32,610 nt of DNA from Tepidiphilus sp. (GCA_028684345.1 JAQUGB010000003.1:1-32610); one strand, 5' to 3'. Counted from the stretch's first letter, positions 7,980 through 18,475 are shown. A program made the numbers and translations. The notes: generated from the letters alone by a model not told the origin.

Positions 7980-9100
7980 GCGTCCTCCATTGGCGGTGGG
8001 GAAAGCGGCAGCGAGAGCACGAAGCGGCTGCCCTCGCCGGGGCGGGAGAAGGCTTCGATGTCACCGCCGTGCGCCCGTGCCACGCCGCGGGCGATCGCCA
8101 GCCCCAGTCCCGTGCCTTCGCTGCGGGTGGTGAAAAACGGTTCGAAAATGCGCTCCAGTGTGTCGGCGGCGATGCCGGGGCCCTCGTCGCGCACGACGAG
8201 ATGCACCCGATCCCCCTCGCGTTCCCCTTCGAGGCGCACCGTGCCGCCTTCGGAAATGGCCTGCAGGGCGTTCTCCAGCAGATTGGTGAGGGCTCCGGCG
8301 AGCGCCTTGGCATCCCCCTGGACCCAGGCGCCGGCGAGGGGTTCCACGGCGCCTTCGAGCCGGGCGCGTTTGGCGGCAGCAAGCGGTTCGAGGGCGTGCA
8401 GTGTCTCGCGGGCAAGCGGCTCCAGCGCCACCGGCCTGCGCGCGCCGCCTTCGCCGCGTGCGAAGAGCAGCATGTCGCCGATGAGCCGTTCGAGGTGGCG
8501 CAGCCGCTCCTGCGCCCGCTCGGCGAGCTGGGCGCGGCGCTCGGGCGGCAGTTCGCCGGCGGCGAGGTTGCCGACGTAGAGCATGGCGGCGGCCAGCGGC
8601 GTGCGCAGCTGGTGCGCGAGCGCCGCCACCATTTCGCCCATGGCGGCGAGCCGAAGGTTGCGCTCCATCGCCTGGCGCAGGCGGTGCGCTTCGGTGACGT
8701 CGTGCAGCAGCAGGAGCCGCCCGCCGTGGGCGGCGAGATCGGCCCCGGAGAGGTTGAGCCGGCGGGCCGACCCGTCGGGCAAGGGCAACTCCACTTCCTG
8801 CGGCGTGTCGGTCGGCCGGAGCGTGGCGGCGAGTTCCGCCCACGCGCGCCCTTCCGGTTCGAGGCCGGGCCACAACGCCTTGGCCGCCCGGTTTGCCTGC
8901 ACGACGCGGTCTTGGGCATCGAGCACCAGCACGCCGGCCGGCAACGCCTGCAGCAGCACTTCCAGTCGCTCGGAGAGCATCCGGGCGCGCGCCTGCAGCG
9001 CCTCGTAAGACCGCGTGAGCGCGTCGGAGGCGCGGGCGAACTGCTCGAAGGCAAGGGCGAGCTGTTCGGGCGTGAGCGAGGCGGCGGAATCGGCGGTCAT
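7976..9100 (-). CDS. fleS: PAS-containing sensor histidine kinase FleS/FlrB
   Basis: PAS-like region, H-box ALAHQLRTPLAAAMLY, N and G boxes (DEGPGIA, GTGLGLAIA); no obvious transmembrane segment; paired with fleR. Confidence 0.9.
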   Translation of the reverse strand: MTADSAASLTPEQLALAFEQFARASDALTRSYEALQARARMLSERLEVLLQALPAGVLVLDAQDRVVQANRAAKALWPGLEPEGRAWAELAATLRPTDTPQEVELPLPDGSARRLNLSGADLAAHGGRLLLLHDVTEAHRLRQAMERNLRLAAMGEMVAALAHQLRTPLAAAMLYVGNLAAGELPPERRAQLAERAQERLRHLERLIGDMLLFARGEGGARRPVALEPLARETLHALEPLAAAKRARLEGAVEPLAGAWVQGDAKALAGALTNLLENALQAISEGGTVRLEGEREGDRVHLVVRDEGPGIAADTLERIFEPFFTTRSEGTGLGLAIARGVARAHGGDIEAFSRPGEGSRFVLSLPLSPPPMEDA

Positions 9101-9234
9101 GGTTTCTTACTATACGCGAAAGCGGCGGCGGCAGGAATTGCCGGCGGTTTTTGCCGCTATTTCCGCGACGGCTTGCCGCCCGACGCGCGATAATGCAGCA
9201 TGAGACCGTTGCCCCTACGGCAGGAGAAGACATC

Positions 9235-10929
9235 ATGGCCGAGGCCGATACGACGCTGAACGCACGAGCCCCCACCCCGGCACGCTTGCCGCCGGCGCTG
9301 ACGAACCTGATCGAGCGCATCGGGGCGCTCAGCCTGCAGCAGAAACTCGCCGCCGGCGCGGCGCTCGCCCTGGCGATCGCCCTCATCGCGGGGCTGCTCT
9401 TGTGGTCCAAGCCCGCCGACTATGCCGTGCTCTTCTCCAACCTGGACGAACGCGACGGCGGGGCGATCATCACCTCGCTGCAGCAGATGAACGTGCCGTA
9501 TCGCTTTTCCGACAACGGCAGCGCCATCCTCGTGCCCTCTTCCCAGGTGCACGACCTGCGCCTGCGACTGGCGGCGCAGGGGCTGCCGCGCGGCGGCAAC
9601 GTCGGTTTCGAGCTGATGGACAATCAAAAGCTGGGCATCACCCAGTTCGCCGAGCAGATCAACTACCAGCGCGCGGTGGAAGGGGAACTCGCGCGCACGA
9701 TCCAGAACATCGGCGCGGTGTCGGCCGCGCGCGTGCATCTGGCCATTCCCAAGAAGACGGGCTTCCTGCGCGACAAGGAAAAACCCGCGGCCTCCGTGAT
9801 GGTGACGCTACGCCCCGGCCGGGTGCTGGACGAAGCGCAGATCGCCGGCATCGTCCACCTCGTGAGCTCCAGCGTACCCGAGCTCACGCCCGATCGCGTC
9901 ACCGTGGTCGACCAGTCCGGCAACCTCCTCACCCGCTCGCCGAATCAGAACAAGGGCGATCTCGATGCCAAGCAGTTGGCTTTCATCCAGGAGATGGAAG
10001 CGTCCTACGTTCGACGCGTCGAATCCATCCTCGAACCCATCGTCGGGGCGGGCAACTTCAAGGCGCAGGTGGCCGTCGACGTCGATTTCAACCAGACGGA
10101 ACTCACGAGCGAATCCTACCGTCCCAATCCGGCGCCGGATCAGGCGATCCGCAGCCAGCGCATCGAAGAGCGCTACGGCGGCGAGCAGGTGCCGCAGGGC
10201 GTGCCGGGCGCGCTCACCAACCAGCCGCCGGTGCCGGCCACCGCGCCCATCACCACGCCGGAAGTCGGACAGGGCGCTGCCGCCACCGCTGCCGCCGCCG
10301 GCGGGGGCAGGCGCGAGCGCACCGCCACGATCAACTACGAGCTCGACCGCACGATCCAGCACACGAAAAAAGCGCTCGGCGAGGTGCGCCGCCTCACGGT
10401 GGCCGTGGTCATCAACCAGAAGACCGAGACCACGCGCGAAGGCGTCAAGACCATCCCTTCGGACGAAGAGCTCGCCCAGCTGGAGAAATTGGTGCAGAAT
10501 GCAGTGGGGCTCAACCCGACGCGCGGCGACAGCATCACCGTCTCCGGGGCGCTCTTCGCCGGCAAGGTGGAAGAAATTCCTCCGCCCTGGTGGAAACGCC
10601 TGTGGAGCGATCCGGTCATGGTCGAACTGGTCCGCGAAGCTCTGCGTTACCTGCTGCTGGCCGTGGCTCTGGCGATCGTCTATTTCGGCGTGATCCGGCC
10701 GCTCGTGCGCACCGCAACCACCAAGGCGGAGAGGGAAGAAGTGCAAAGCGCCCCTCGAGCTGCGGCCGCCGAGTCCGAAGAGGAAGGGGCGATCGTGCAG
10801 CTGGGCGGCGTTTCACCCGCCGCGCCTTTCGAACGCAAGCTCGCCGAGCTGCGCCGCATCGCCCAGAACGATCCGAAGCTGCTCGCCAACCTGATCAAAG
10901 AGTGGCTCGGAGCCACGGAGAAACGCTGA
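9235..10929 (+). CDS. fliF: Flagellar MS-ring protein FliF
   Basis: YAVLFSNLDERDGGAIITSLQQMNVPYRFSDNGSAILVP...; C-terminal TM and FliG-binding tail; start set at ATG 9235 after GGAGAAG. Confidence 0.96.
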   Translation: MAEADTTLNARAPTPARLPPALTNLIERIGALSLQQKLAAGAALALAIALIAGLLLWSKPADYAVLFSNLDERDGGAIITSLQQMNVPYRFSDNGSAILVPSSQVHDLRLRLAAQGLPRGGNVGFELMDNQKLGITQFAEQINYQRAVEGELARTIQNIGAVSAARVHLAIPKKTGFLRDKEKPAASVMVTLRPGRVLDEAQIAGIVHLVSSSVPELTPDRVTVVDQSGNLLTRSPNQNKGDLDAKQLAFIQEMEASYVRRVESILEPIVGAGNFKAQVAVDVDFNQTELTSESYRPNPAPDQAIRSQRIEERYGGEQVPQGVPGALTNQPPVPATAPITTPEVGQGAAATAAAAGGGRRERTATINYELDRTIQHTKKALGEVRRLTVAVVINQKTETTREGVKTIPSDEELAQLEKLVQNAVGLNPTRGDSITVSGALFAGKVEEIPPPWWKRLWSDPVMVELVREALRYLLLAVALAIVYFGVIRPLVRTATTKAEREEVQSAPRAAAAESEEEGAIVQLGGVSPAAPFERKLAELRRIAQNDPKLLANLIKEWLGATEKR

Positions 10930-10930
10930 G

Positions 10931-11929
10931 ATGAGCGAGGACCCCGTCGAACGCGCCGCCTTATTGCTGCTCTCGCTCGGCCCGGCCGAAGCGGCCGAGG
11001 TCTTGAAGAATCTCGGCCCCAAGGAGGTGCAGAAACTGGGCACCGTCATGGCCTCACTGCCGCCCAAACCACGCGAGGAAGTGGAAGAGGTGCTCGACGA
11101 GGCCATCCAATACGTACAACGCGGGGCCCCGATCGAGCCCGATCCGGACAAGATCCGCGAGATGCTCACCCAGGCGCTGGGCGACGACAAGGCGAGTCAC
11201 ATCATCGCCCGCATCATGCAGGGCTCGGACACCGCCGCGATCGAGAGCCTGAAATGGCTCGACCCGGCCACCGCGGCCGATCTCATCAAGAACGAGCATC
11301 CGCAGATCATCGCCACCATCCTGGTCCATCTCGAATTCGATCAGGCAGCGGAGATCCTCAAGCACTTCCCCGAGCGCCTGCGCAACGAGGTGATTCTGCG
11401 CATCGCCACCCTCGAAGGCGTCCAACCCCTGGCGCTCAAGGAACTCAACGAGGCGCTCGGAAATCTCCTCGCCAACGCCGCTTCCAGCACCAAGAGCAAG
11501 GCGATGGGCGGCGTGCGGCACGTGGCCGAGATCCTCAACTTCGCCGGGGCACAGCTGGAGAACGAAGTCATCGAGGCGGTGCGCGAATACGATCCGGATC
11601 TGGCACAGAAAATCCTCGACGAGATGTTCGTCTTCGAGAACCTCATCGACATGGACGATCGCAGCCTGCAGACGGTGTTGCGCGAGGTGCAGAACGACCA
11701 GCTCGTCATCGCCCTCAAGGGCGCCTCACAGCAGCTGCGCGAGAAAGTCTTCAGGAACATGTCCCAACGCGCCGCCGAGATGCTGCGCGAGGATCTCGAA
11801 GCCAAAGGGCCGGTGCGTGTGTCCGAGGTCGAGGCGGCGCAGAAGGAGATCCTCAAGATTGTGCGGCGTCTGGCCGAAGAAGGAACGATCATGATGCCCG
11901 GTAAGGGCGGCGAAGAAGGGTTCATATGA
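10931..11929 (+). CDS. fliG: Flagellar motor switch protein FliG
   Basis: KNEHPQIIATILVHLEFDQAAEILKHFPERLRNEVILRIATLEGVQPLALKELNEAL and a typical C-terminal domain. Confidence 0.97.
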   Translation: MSEDPVERAALLLLSLGPAEAAEVLKNLGPKEVQKLGTVMASLPPKPREEVEEVLDEAIQYVQRGAPIEPDPDKIREMLTQALGDDKASHIIARIMQGSDTAAIESLKWLDPATAADLIKNEHPQIIATILVHLEFDQAAEILKHFPERLRNEVILRIATLEGVQPLALKELNEALGNLLANAASSTKSKAMGGVRHVAEILNFAGAQLENEVIEAVREYDPDLAQKILDEMFVFENLIDMDDRSLQTVLREVQNDQLVIALKGASQQLREKVFRNMSQRAAEMLREDLEAKGPVRVSEVEAAQKEILKIVRRLAEEGTIMMPGKGGEEGFI

Positions 11930-11946
11930 CCCTGGGAGCAGTGTGA

Positions 11947-12753
11947 GTGGCGATCGACCGTCATCAGGCCACCGGCCTCTACCGTCCCTGGCAGCCGCCT
12001 TCCTTCGATGAGGCGGAAAACCGGCGCGAGCAGCTGCCGGTCGGCGCAGAAGCGACGCGCCAAGGGGTGCAGCTGCCCACGGTCGAGGAACTCGAGACCC
12101 TCTACGAACAAAGCCGCCGCGAAGGGTTCGCCGCCGGCCATGAGGAAGGGTTTGCCGCCGGCCACGCCGAAGGCCTCGCCCAAGGGCAGGAAGAAGGCCG
12201 GCGCCAGGGCCATCAAGAGGGCTACGCCAAGGGCGAGGCCGAAGGGCGGACCCAGGGGGAAGCCCGGGCCCGGGCGCAGTACGAGGCGCAATGGCAACAA
12301 CGCCTAGCGCTGGCCAACTCCCTGATCGAAGGGCTGGAGCACCTGGCGGAACGCACGCGCGAGACTCTGGCCGAGGAGATCGCCGCGCTCGCCGTCGAAA
12401 TCGCGCGCCACGTGCTGCAGGACGAACTGCGCACTTCGCCCGAACGCATCGTCTCCCTCGTGCGCCGCCTGCTCGAAGAAGAGGGCGCGCCACATCTCAC
12501 GATTCGCCTTCACCCCGAGGATCTTTCTCTGGTGCGAGAGGGGCTCGACGCCGAACTCGCCAAGGGGGGCCACCGGCTCATCGCCGATGCCTCGATCGCG
12601 CGCGGCGGCTGTCTCGTCGAATCCGATTCCCACGTGATCGATGCCACCCTGCCCAGCCGCTGGCGCCGACTCGTCGCCCGTCTCTGGCCAGAGAGCGCCC
12701 ACTGGGAAGAAGAAACCCACATGCCGGATGACGCGCGGGAAGGTGCCCCATGA
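11947..12753 (+). CDS. fliH: Flagellar assembly protein FliH
   Basis: Position between fliG and fliI; GxxxG-repeat region; GTG start; C-term typical FliH/YscL. Confidence 0.92.
   Translation: MAIDRHQATGLYRPWQPPSFDEAENRREQLPVGAEATRQGVQLPTVEELETLYEQSRREGFAAGHEEGFAAGHAEGLAQGQEEGRRQGHQEGYAKGEAEGRTQGEARARAQYEAQWQQRLALANSLIEGLEHLAERTRETLAEEIAALAVEIARHVLQDELRTSPERIVSLVRRLLEEEGAPHLTIRLHPEDLSLVREGLDAELAKGGHRLIADASIARGGCLVESDSHVIDATLPSRWRRLVARLWPESAHWEEETHMPDDAREGAP
12121..12264 (+). repeat. Degenerate 24-nt (8-aa) coding repeat in fliH
   Basis: [48 protein letters not shown]: glycine at every fourth residue, 12 in a row. Confidence 0.85.
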
Positions 12754-14150
12754 GCGAGACCGAAGCGCTCGTCCTCGATCCCTTGCAGCAACGCCTGCGC
12801 ACCTGGCGCGAGGCATTGCGCCACACGCCGGCCTTCACCAAAGCCGGGCGACTCGTGCGCATCAACGGCCTGGTGATGGAAACCATGGGCCTCAAGCTGC
12901 CGCTGGGGGCGAGCTGCCGCATCGAAACCCCCACGGGCGGCAGCGTGGAAGCGGAGGTGGTGGGTTTCCAGGGGGACAAGCTCTTTCTCATGCCCACCGA
13001 GGAGGTCTATGGCCTCGCCCCGGGGGCGCGGGTCCTGCCGCCCGAACCGCCGCCCATTCCGCTGCATGCCGACGAGCTTCCCGAAACCCCTTCGCCCGAT
13101 CGCGCCAAGCACCTCCCCGCCGGGGAAGCGTTGCTGGGGCGCGTGGTCGATGCCGCGGGGCGTCCGCTCGACGGCAAGGGGCCGCTTGCCGGCGCCACGC
13201 TGCGCCCGCTCTTCGCCCCGCCGATCAATCCGCTCGCCCGCACGCCCATCGACACGCCGCTCGACGTGGGCATCCGCGCGATCAACGCGCTGCTCACCGT
13301 CGGAAGGGGTCAGCGGCTGGGGCTCTTCGCCGGCTCGGGGGTGGGGAAATCGGTGCTCATCGGCATGATGGCGCGCTTCACCGTGGCCGAGGTGATTGTC
13401 GTGGGGCTGATCGGCGAGCGCGGCCGGGAAGTGAAGGAATTCATCGAACAAAACCTCGGCCCCGAGGGGCTCGCGCGGGCCGTGGTGGTGGCTGCCCCCG
13501 CCGACGTGAGCCCGCTTTTGCGGCTGCAAGGCGCGGCCTATGCCACGGCGATCGCCGAGCAGTTCCGCGACGAAGGCCGCCACGTGCTCCTCATCATGGA
13601 TTCCCTCACCCGCTACGCCATGGCGCAGCGCGAGATCGCGCTCGCCGTGGGCGAGCCGCCGGTGACCAAGGGTTATCCCCCCTCGGTGTTCGCCCGGCTT
13701 CCCTCTCTCGTCGAGCGAACCGGGAATGGTGCCGACAATCAAGGTTCGATTACAGCATTTTATACGGTACTCACCGAGGGCGACGACCAGCAGGATCCGA
13801 TCGCCGACGCCGCCCGCGCCATTCTCGACGGTCACTTCGTGCTCTCGCGTGCGCTCGCCGACAGCGGTCACTACCCGGCCATCGACATCGAACAGTCGAT
13901 CTCGCGCGTGATGCCCCAGGTGGTGAGCGAAGAACACCTCGCGCTCGCCCGCCGTTTCAAGAAACTCTGGTCGCGCTACCAGCGCGCCCGGGATCTCATC
14001 GCCGTGGGGGCCTACCAGCCCGGCGCCGACGTCGAGCTCGACGAAGCGGTACGACGCCAGCCGGCGATGGCCGCTTTCCTGCAACAGGGCATGAACGAAT
14101 GCGTGTCCTTTACCGAGGCCTGCGAAGGCTTGCGCCGCGTGCTCGCCTGA
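12750..14150 (+). CDS. fliI: Flagellar export ATPase FliI
   Basis: Walker [66 protein letters not shown]. Confidence 0.97.
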   Translation: MSETEALVLDPLQQRLRTWREALRHTPAFTKAGRLVRINGLVMETMGLKLPLGASCRIETPTGGSVEAEVVGFQGDKLFLMPTEEVYGLAPGARVLPPEPPPIPLHADELPETPSPDRAKHLPAGEALLGRVVDAAGRPLDGKGPLAGATLRPLFAPPINPLARTPIDTPLDVGIRAINALLTVGRGQRLGLFAGSGVGKSVLIGMMARFTVAEVIVVGLIGERGREVKEFIEQNLGPEGLARAVVVAAPADVSPLLRLQGAAYATAIAEQFRDEGRHVLLIMDSLTRYAMAQREIALAVGEPPVTKGYPPSVFARLPSLVERTGNGADNQGSITAFYTVLTEGDDQQDPIADAARAILDGHFVLSRALADSGHYPAIDIEQSISRVMPQVVSEEHLALARRFKKLWSRYQRARDLIAVGAYQPGADVELDEAVRRQPAMAAFLQQGMNECVSFTEACEGLRRVLA

Positions 14151-14163
14151 AAGGAAAGCTCCC

Positions 14164-14610
14164 ATGAGCAAGAACCGGTTCCGCATGTTGCGTGAGCTGA
14201 TGCAGCGGCAGGAGGACGAAGCGGCCGAAGCGATGGGCGCCTGTATCCGCCGCCATCGCGACGCGGAGGAAAAACGTGATCTGCTCGAACGTTTTCGTAG
14301 CGAATACGAAGAAAAACTGCGCCAGGCGCTGCGCGACGCGGCCCCGCCCGAGCTCATCGTCAACCACCGCGGTTTTCTGGCGCGGCTCGACGAAGCGCTC
14401 ATGCTACAGCACGAAGAGCTCGAGCGCCTGAGGCATCTGCTCGAAGAATCGCGCCGCGCGTGGCTGGCGGCGCGCACCCGTCGCCGCGCTTTCGAAGTGC
14501 TGGAAGCGCGCGCCGATGCCGAAGCGATGGCCCAGGCAGAACGGCTGGCACAGAAAGCACTCGATGAACATGCGACACAGAATCATCTGCGCCGTGAACG
14601 AGAATTCTGA
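14164..14610 (+). CDS. fliJ: Flagellar export protein FliJ
   Basis: Position after fliI; short coiled-coil-like charged product typical of FliJ. Confidence 0.88.
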   Translation: MSKNRFRMLRELMQRQEDEAAEAMGACIRRHRDAEEKRDLLERFRSEYEEKLRQALRDAAPPELIVNHRGFLARLDEALMLQHEELERLRHLLEESRRAWLAARTRRRAFEVLEARADAEAMAQAERLAQKALDEHATQNHLRREREF

Positions 14611-14614
14611 ACTC

Positions 14615-14630
14615 TGGCACCCTTTTTGCT
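14615..14630 (+). promoter_or_regulatory. Sigma-54-type promoter upstream of fliK
   Basis: TGGCACcctttTTGCT: GG and GC elements at the correct 12-nt offset; 37 nt before fliK ATG; FleR (sigma-54 activator) is encoded in the window. Confidence 0.72.
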
Positions 14631-14666
14631 CATGTTCAGTCGTCATCGCCCTCTCGGGAGTGTTTC

Positions 14667-16151
14667 ATGAACCTGCAAACCGTCGCCCCCCGGGGTATCG
14701 ATGTCCTCCGTGGCCTCAGTTTCACCGAGGCTGCAACGACCGCACCAGCGAGCGATACGTTCGCCCAGCTTCTCGAGCGCCGGAACGCCGAGACCCGAAA
14801 CGCATCACGCGAGAATCCCTCTGCCCCGAGGCCGGCGAACGAGCAACCGCCCTCGACGACGAACGCCACCCCGGAAAAACGCACCGACACGCCCGAGCCC
14901 CCTGCACCGACACAACCTGCACGCGACCCGGTCGAGCCGTCGACACCCACCGCCAACGGGGACGCAACGGCAACCGCACCCGCGGCAGTGTCAGAAACGG
15001 CGCAGTCTCAGGCGGTGTCCTCAAACCACGACACGAACGAGGAAAAGACTACTCCGCTCGAGGGCACGCTCCCACCCTCCGATCCCGGCCTTCTTCCCGG
15101 GGCAGTGATACTCCTTTCCACACCTGCAGCAAGCGGTGGCCCCAGCGCCTCCGAGCCGAAAACCGACGTCCTCGTGCCCTCGGCCGCATCGGCAGAAATT
15201 GCCGTCTCCCCTGCAGTTTCCGCCGCCACGAGCAAATCGGCCGAATCAACCGCCTCTGCCGCCTCTGCATCGCTCGAGGCCGCAGCCAAGCATTTTCGCT
15301 CCATCGTCCTAGAGGATCCCTCCCGCTCGCCCGTTTCCCCGACCGAGGATCCCGAACGACCCCTCGCCCCAGCCACCCCACAACCGCTGCAAACCGCAAT
15401 CGAACGCCTCTTGCGCGACGCGAACGAATCCTCGGTCTCGGTCACCCCCCTGCCCGAGCACGCCCAACGCAGCCCTCGAGCCAGCCGGCAGGGGCTACCC
15501 TTGCCTGAAGGGGTCGTGCCGCCATTCGATCGCGGCCCCAAATCGGACATGACTCAGGCGACGCCGATCACGCTGCAGCCAGACCCTCTGAATACGTCCG
15601 AAGGCGTAGAAAAAGGCACGATACCCTCTGGACATCCTGCCGAAGGAAGCGCTGCCTCGCGTCACCCTGCGCTTTCCTCTTTCTCCCCCGCCCCGTCTTC
15701 CTCACCGGCCGCGGAAACGCGCACGCTCTCCGTGCATACGCCGCCCGCCGAAGTGGAACGCTGGGCGAGCGAAACCACGCAGCGCCTGGTCTGGCTGGCT
15801 GGGCGCGGCGAGACCAAAGCCGAGCTCCAGCTCACCCCGCCTTCGCTCGGCAAGCTGGAAATCAGCCTCATCGTCAACAACGATCAGCTCACGGCGCATT
15901 TCGTCGCGGCCAGCCAGGCCACCCGTGACGCCCTCGAGCATGCCCTGCCCCACTTGCGCGAGCAGCTCGCCCAGGCCGGTATGTCGCTGGGGCAAACGAG
16001 CGTGAGCACGGGGGATTCTTCCGACCAGCAAGACCAGAACGGATCCGCTTCCACCCCCGCCACGAACGAGGGTCGCTCCCAAGCATCCCCTGCCAGAGAG
16101 GAGGATGTGGGGCGCTTACTGCAGCGCGGCTTGATCGACCACTACGCCTGA
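14667..16151 (+). CDS. fliK: Flagellar hook-length control protein FliK
   Basis: Thr/Pro/Ser/Ala-rich N-terminal region; C-term AELQLTPPSLGKLEISLIVNNDQLTAHFVAASQATRDALEHALPHLREQLAQAGMSLGQTSVS. Confidence 0.93.
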   Translation: MNLQTVAPRGIDVLRGLSFTEAATTAPASDTFAQLLERRNAETRNASRENPSAPRPANEQPPSTTNATPEKRTDTPEPPAPTQPARDPVEPSTPTANGDATATAPAAVSETAQSQAVSSNHDTNEEKTTPLEGTLPPSDPGLLPGAVILLSTPAASGGPSASEPKTDVLVPSAASAEIAVSPAVSAATSKSAESTASAASASLEAAAKHFRSIVLEDPSRSPVSPTEDPERPLAPATPQPLQTAIERLLRDANESSVSVTPLPEHAQRSPRASRQGLPLPEGVVPPFDRGPKSDMTQATPITLQPDPLNTSEGVEKGTIPSGHPAEGSAASRHPALSSFSPAPSSSPAAETRTLSVHTPPAEVERWASETTQRLVWLAGRGETKAELQLTPPSLGKLEISLIVNNDQLTAHFVAASQATRDALEHALPHLREQLAQAGMSLGQTSVSTGDSSDQQDQNGSASTPATNEGRSQASPAREEDVGRLLQRGLIDHYA

Positions 16152-16248
16152 AAGGGGAATTGAGCTGGGTCGATGGCGCTTTTCGGCGCTCGGCGGAGGA
16201 TAATGTCGCGCTATCCTGACTCAAGAACGATCGCGAGCGAGAAGACCC

Positions 16249-16836
16249 ATGGCCAAGCCCGAGGAAAAACCGGAGAGCGAAACCGCCACCCCCGAAGCCG
16301 CTACCGGCATCAGCAAGAAGACCAAGCTACTCGTCCTGCTGCTGGTCGGGCTTCTGCTGCTGGCGTTGCTCGCGCTCGGTGCCCTGACGCTGCTGCTCAT
16401 CAAACAGCGCAGCGCCCAATCAGGGGAGGGAGCCGATCACCCCTCGGTTACCCGACCCACCACCCCCCCACCGATCACCGTCAACCCGAGTTCGCCGCCC
16501 GTGTTCGTGGCGCTCGACCCCTTCGTCGTCAACCTCGCGCCGGGTGAAGGCGAGCGCTATCTTCAGACCATCATCGTCCTGCGCCTGGTCGACCCGAAAT
16601 TCGATGTCACCCTCAAACAGTATCTCCCCGAAGTACAGCACCGGATCAATCTGTTGCTCTCGAGCAAGCTACCCTCGGAGCTCGTCACCCCCCAAGGGCG
16701 AGAACAACTCGCACGTGAGCTCACCGACGAGATCAACCGTGTGCTCGGCTATCCTCCCCCTCCTGCCGGTCAGCAACCGCTGGGGCCGACCGGCCCCGTC
16801 CAAGCGGTACTCTTCCGCTCCTTCATCATCCAATAG
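16249..16836 (+). CDS. fliL: Flagellar basal body-associated protein FliL
   Basis: Single N-terminal TM; FVALDPFVVNLAPGEGERYLQTIIVLRLVDPKFDVTLKQYLPEVQHRINLLLSSK. Confidence 0.95.
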   Translation: MAKPEEKPESETATPEAATGISKKTKLLVLLLVGLLLLALLALGALTLLLIKQRSAQSGEGADHPSVTRPTTPPPITVNPSSPPVFVALDPFVVNLAPGEGERYLQTIIVLRLVDPKFDVTLKQYLPEVQHRINLLLSSKLPSELVTPQGREQLARELTDEINRVLGYPPPPAGQQPLGPTGPVQAVLFRSFIIQ

Positions 16837-16859
16837 CGAAACACACTCGGACGACGACC

Positions 16860-17879
16860 ATGGTGGGCGGCGGCGAATTCCTGACGCAAAAAGAAGTCGA
16901 CGAGCTCTTGCGGGACGTAACCGGCGAGACCGAAGAGCCCGAGACGTCCGACGGCGAGGGAGAAGGCGGCATCCGCCCCTACAATCTCGCCACGCAAGAG
17001 CGCATCGTGCGCGGGCGCATGCCCACGCTCGAGCTCATCAACGAGCGCTTCGCCCGCAACTTGCGCATCGGCCTGTTCAACTACATCCGGCGCAACGTCG
17101 AAGTCGCCGTGGGCACCCTGCACGTACAGAAATACGCCGAATTCCTGCGCAACCTCGTCATCCCTTCCAACCTCAACCTCGTGCAGATGAAACCCTTTCG
17201 CGGCACGGGGCTGATCGTGATGGAGCCCAACCTCATCTTCCTCGTGGTCGACATCCTCTTCGGCGGCGACGGGCGCTTTCGTACCCGCATCGAAGGGCGC
17301 GACTTCAGCCCCACGGAGCAGCGCATCATCCTGGGCATGCTCAACGTGATCTTCGAGGAATACCAGAAATCCTGGGCGCCGGTCTATAAGATCGAACTCA
17401 ACTACGTGCGCTCGGAGATGAACCCCCAATTCGCCAATATCGCCACGCCCTCCGAGATCGTCGTCACCTCCCAGTTCTCACTCGACTTCGGCATCGGCCA
17501 AGCCAACCTGATGCTGTGCTGGCCCTACTCCATGCTCGAGCCCGTGCGCGACATTCTCTACTCGACGATGCAGAGCGACCAGATGACGCAAGACACGCGC
17601 TGGACCCGCAATCTCGGTCGCCGCCTCATGGAAGCAGAAGTGGAACTGCGCGCCGAACTGGGCCATGCCGACATGGTCCTGGCCGACATCGTGGAAATGC
17701 GCGTGGGCGACGTCATACCGCTCGAAGTCCCTGAATTGGTGACGATGTTTTGTGAGAACATCCCGGTGCTGCGCGGCCAGTACGGCACGCGCGAAGGCCA
17801 CTATGCGATCAAGGTCGACCATTTCGTCGCCGAAGAAGAACCGGACGAGGAGGATTCCAAATTCTCCCCCCCGACATGA
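16860..17879 (+). CDS. fliM: Flagellar motor switch protein FliM
   Basis: FLTQKEVDELL N-term; YNLATQERIVRGRMPTLELINERFARNLRIGLFNYIRRNVEV. Confidence 0.97.
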   Translation: MVGGGEFLTQKEVDELLRDVTGETEEPETSDGEGEGGIRPYNLATQERIVRGRMPTLELINERFARNLRIGLFNYIRRNVEVAVGTLHVQKYAEFLRNLVIPSNLNLVQMKPFRGTGLIVMEPNLIFLVVDILFGGDGRFRTRIEGRDFSPTEQRIILGMLNVIFEEYQKSWAPVYKIELNYVRSEMNPQFANIATPSEIVVTSQFSLDFGIGQANLMLCWPYSMLEPVRDILYSTMQSDQMTQDTRWTRNLGRRLMEAEVELRAELGHADMVLADIVEMRVGDVIPLEVPELVTMFCENIPVLRGQYGTREGHYAIKVDHFVAEEEPDEEDSKFSPPT

Positions 17880-17933
17880 TCGACGGGAAAGACCTCCTCT
17901 CCCCTTTCCTGAGTCCTGCGTAAGGATTTTCCC

Positions 17934-18473
17934 ATGGCCGAGAACGAAACCCCCAAGGAAGAAGACCAGGTCAGCGCCGACGACTGGGCCGCAGCGATGC
18001 AGGAACAGCAAAGCCAGGCCGGCGAAGGCGATGCAGCGCGCCACGAAGACGAATGGGCGGCGGCGCTGGCCGAACAGGCGCAACACGACGACGAGATGGC
18101 CCGCGTCGCCCAAGAGCTCAAGCAGGCGAGCGACCCCTACCAGCCCAAACCCGCCAAGGATCTCTTCCCCGAATTCGGCGCCGGCGGTGCTGAGGGCGAC
18201 AAGCTCAACGACTTCAAGATGATCCTCGACATCCCGGTGCGCGTCACCGTGGAGCTGGGGCGCACGAAACTCGCGATCCGCGACGTGCTGCAGCTCGCGC
18301 ACGGCTCGGTGATCGAGCTCGAGGGGCTTGCCGGCGAGCCGATGGACGTGCTCGTCAATGGTACGCTCATCGCCCAGGGCGAAGTGGTCGTGGTCAACGA
18401 GAAGTTCGGCATCCGCCTCACCGACATCATCACGCCGGCCGAGCGGATGCGCAAGTTGCGGCAGGAGGGCTGA
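17934..18473 (+). CDS. fliN: Flagellar motor switch protein FliN
   Basis: C-term ILDIPVRVTVELGRTKLAIRDVLQLAHGSVIELEGLAGEPMDVLVNGTLIAQGEVVVVNEKFGIRLTDIITPAERM. Confidence 0.97.
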   Translation: MAENETPKEEDQVSADDWAAAMQEQQSQAGEGDAARHEDEWAAALAEQAQHDDEMARVAQELKQASDPYQPKPAKDLFPEFGAGGAEGDKLNDFKMILDIPVRVTVELGRTKLAIRDVLQLAHGSVIELEGLAGEPMDVLVNGTLIAQGEVVVVNEKFGIRLTDIITPAERMRKLRQEG

Positions 18474-18475
18474 AG

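Noticed and set aside
6591-8579. 662-aa plus-strand ORF antisense to fleR/fleS
   Set aside because: Shadow of the codon bias of the true minus-strand genes
12510-14477. 655-aa minus-strand ORF
   Set aside because: Antisense to fliH/fliI/fliJ, all clearly recognised
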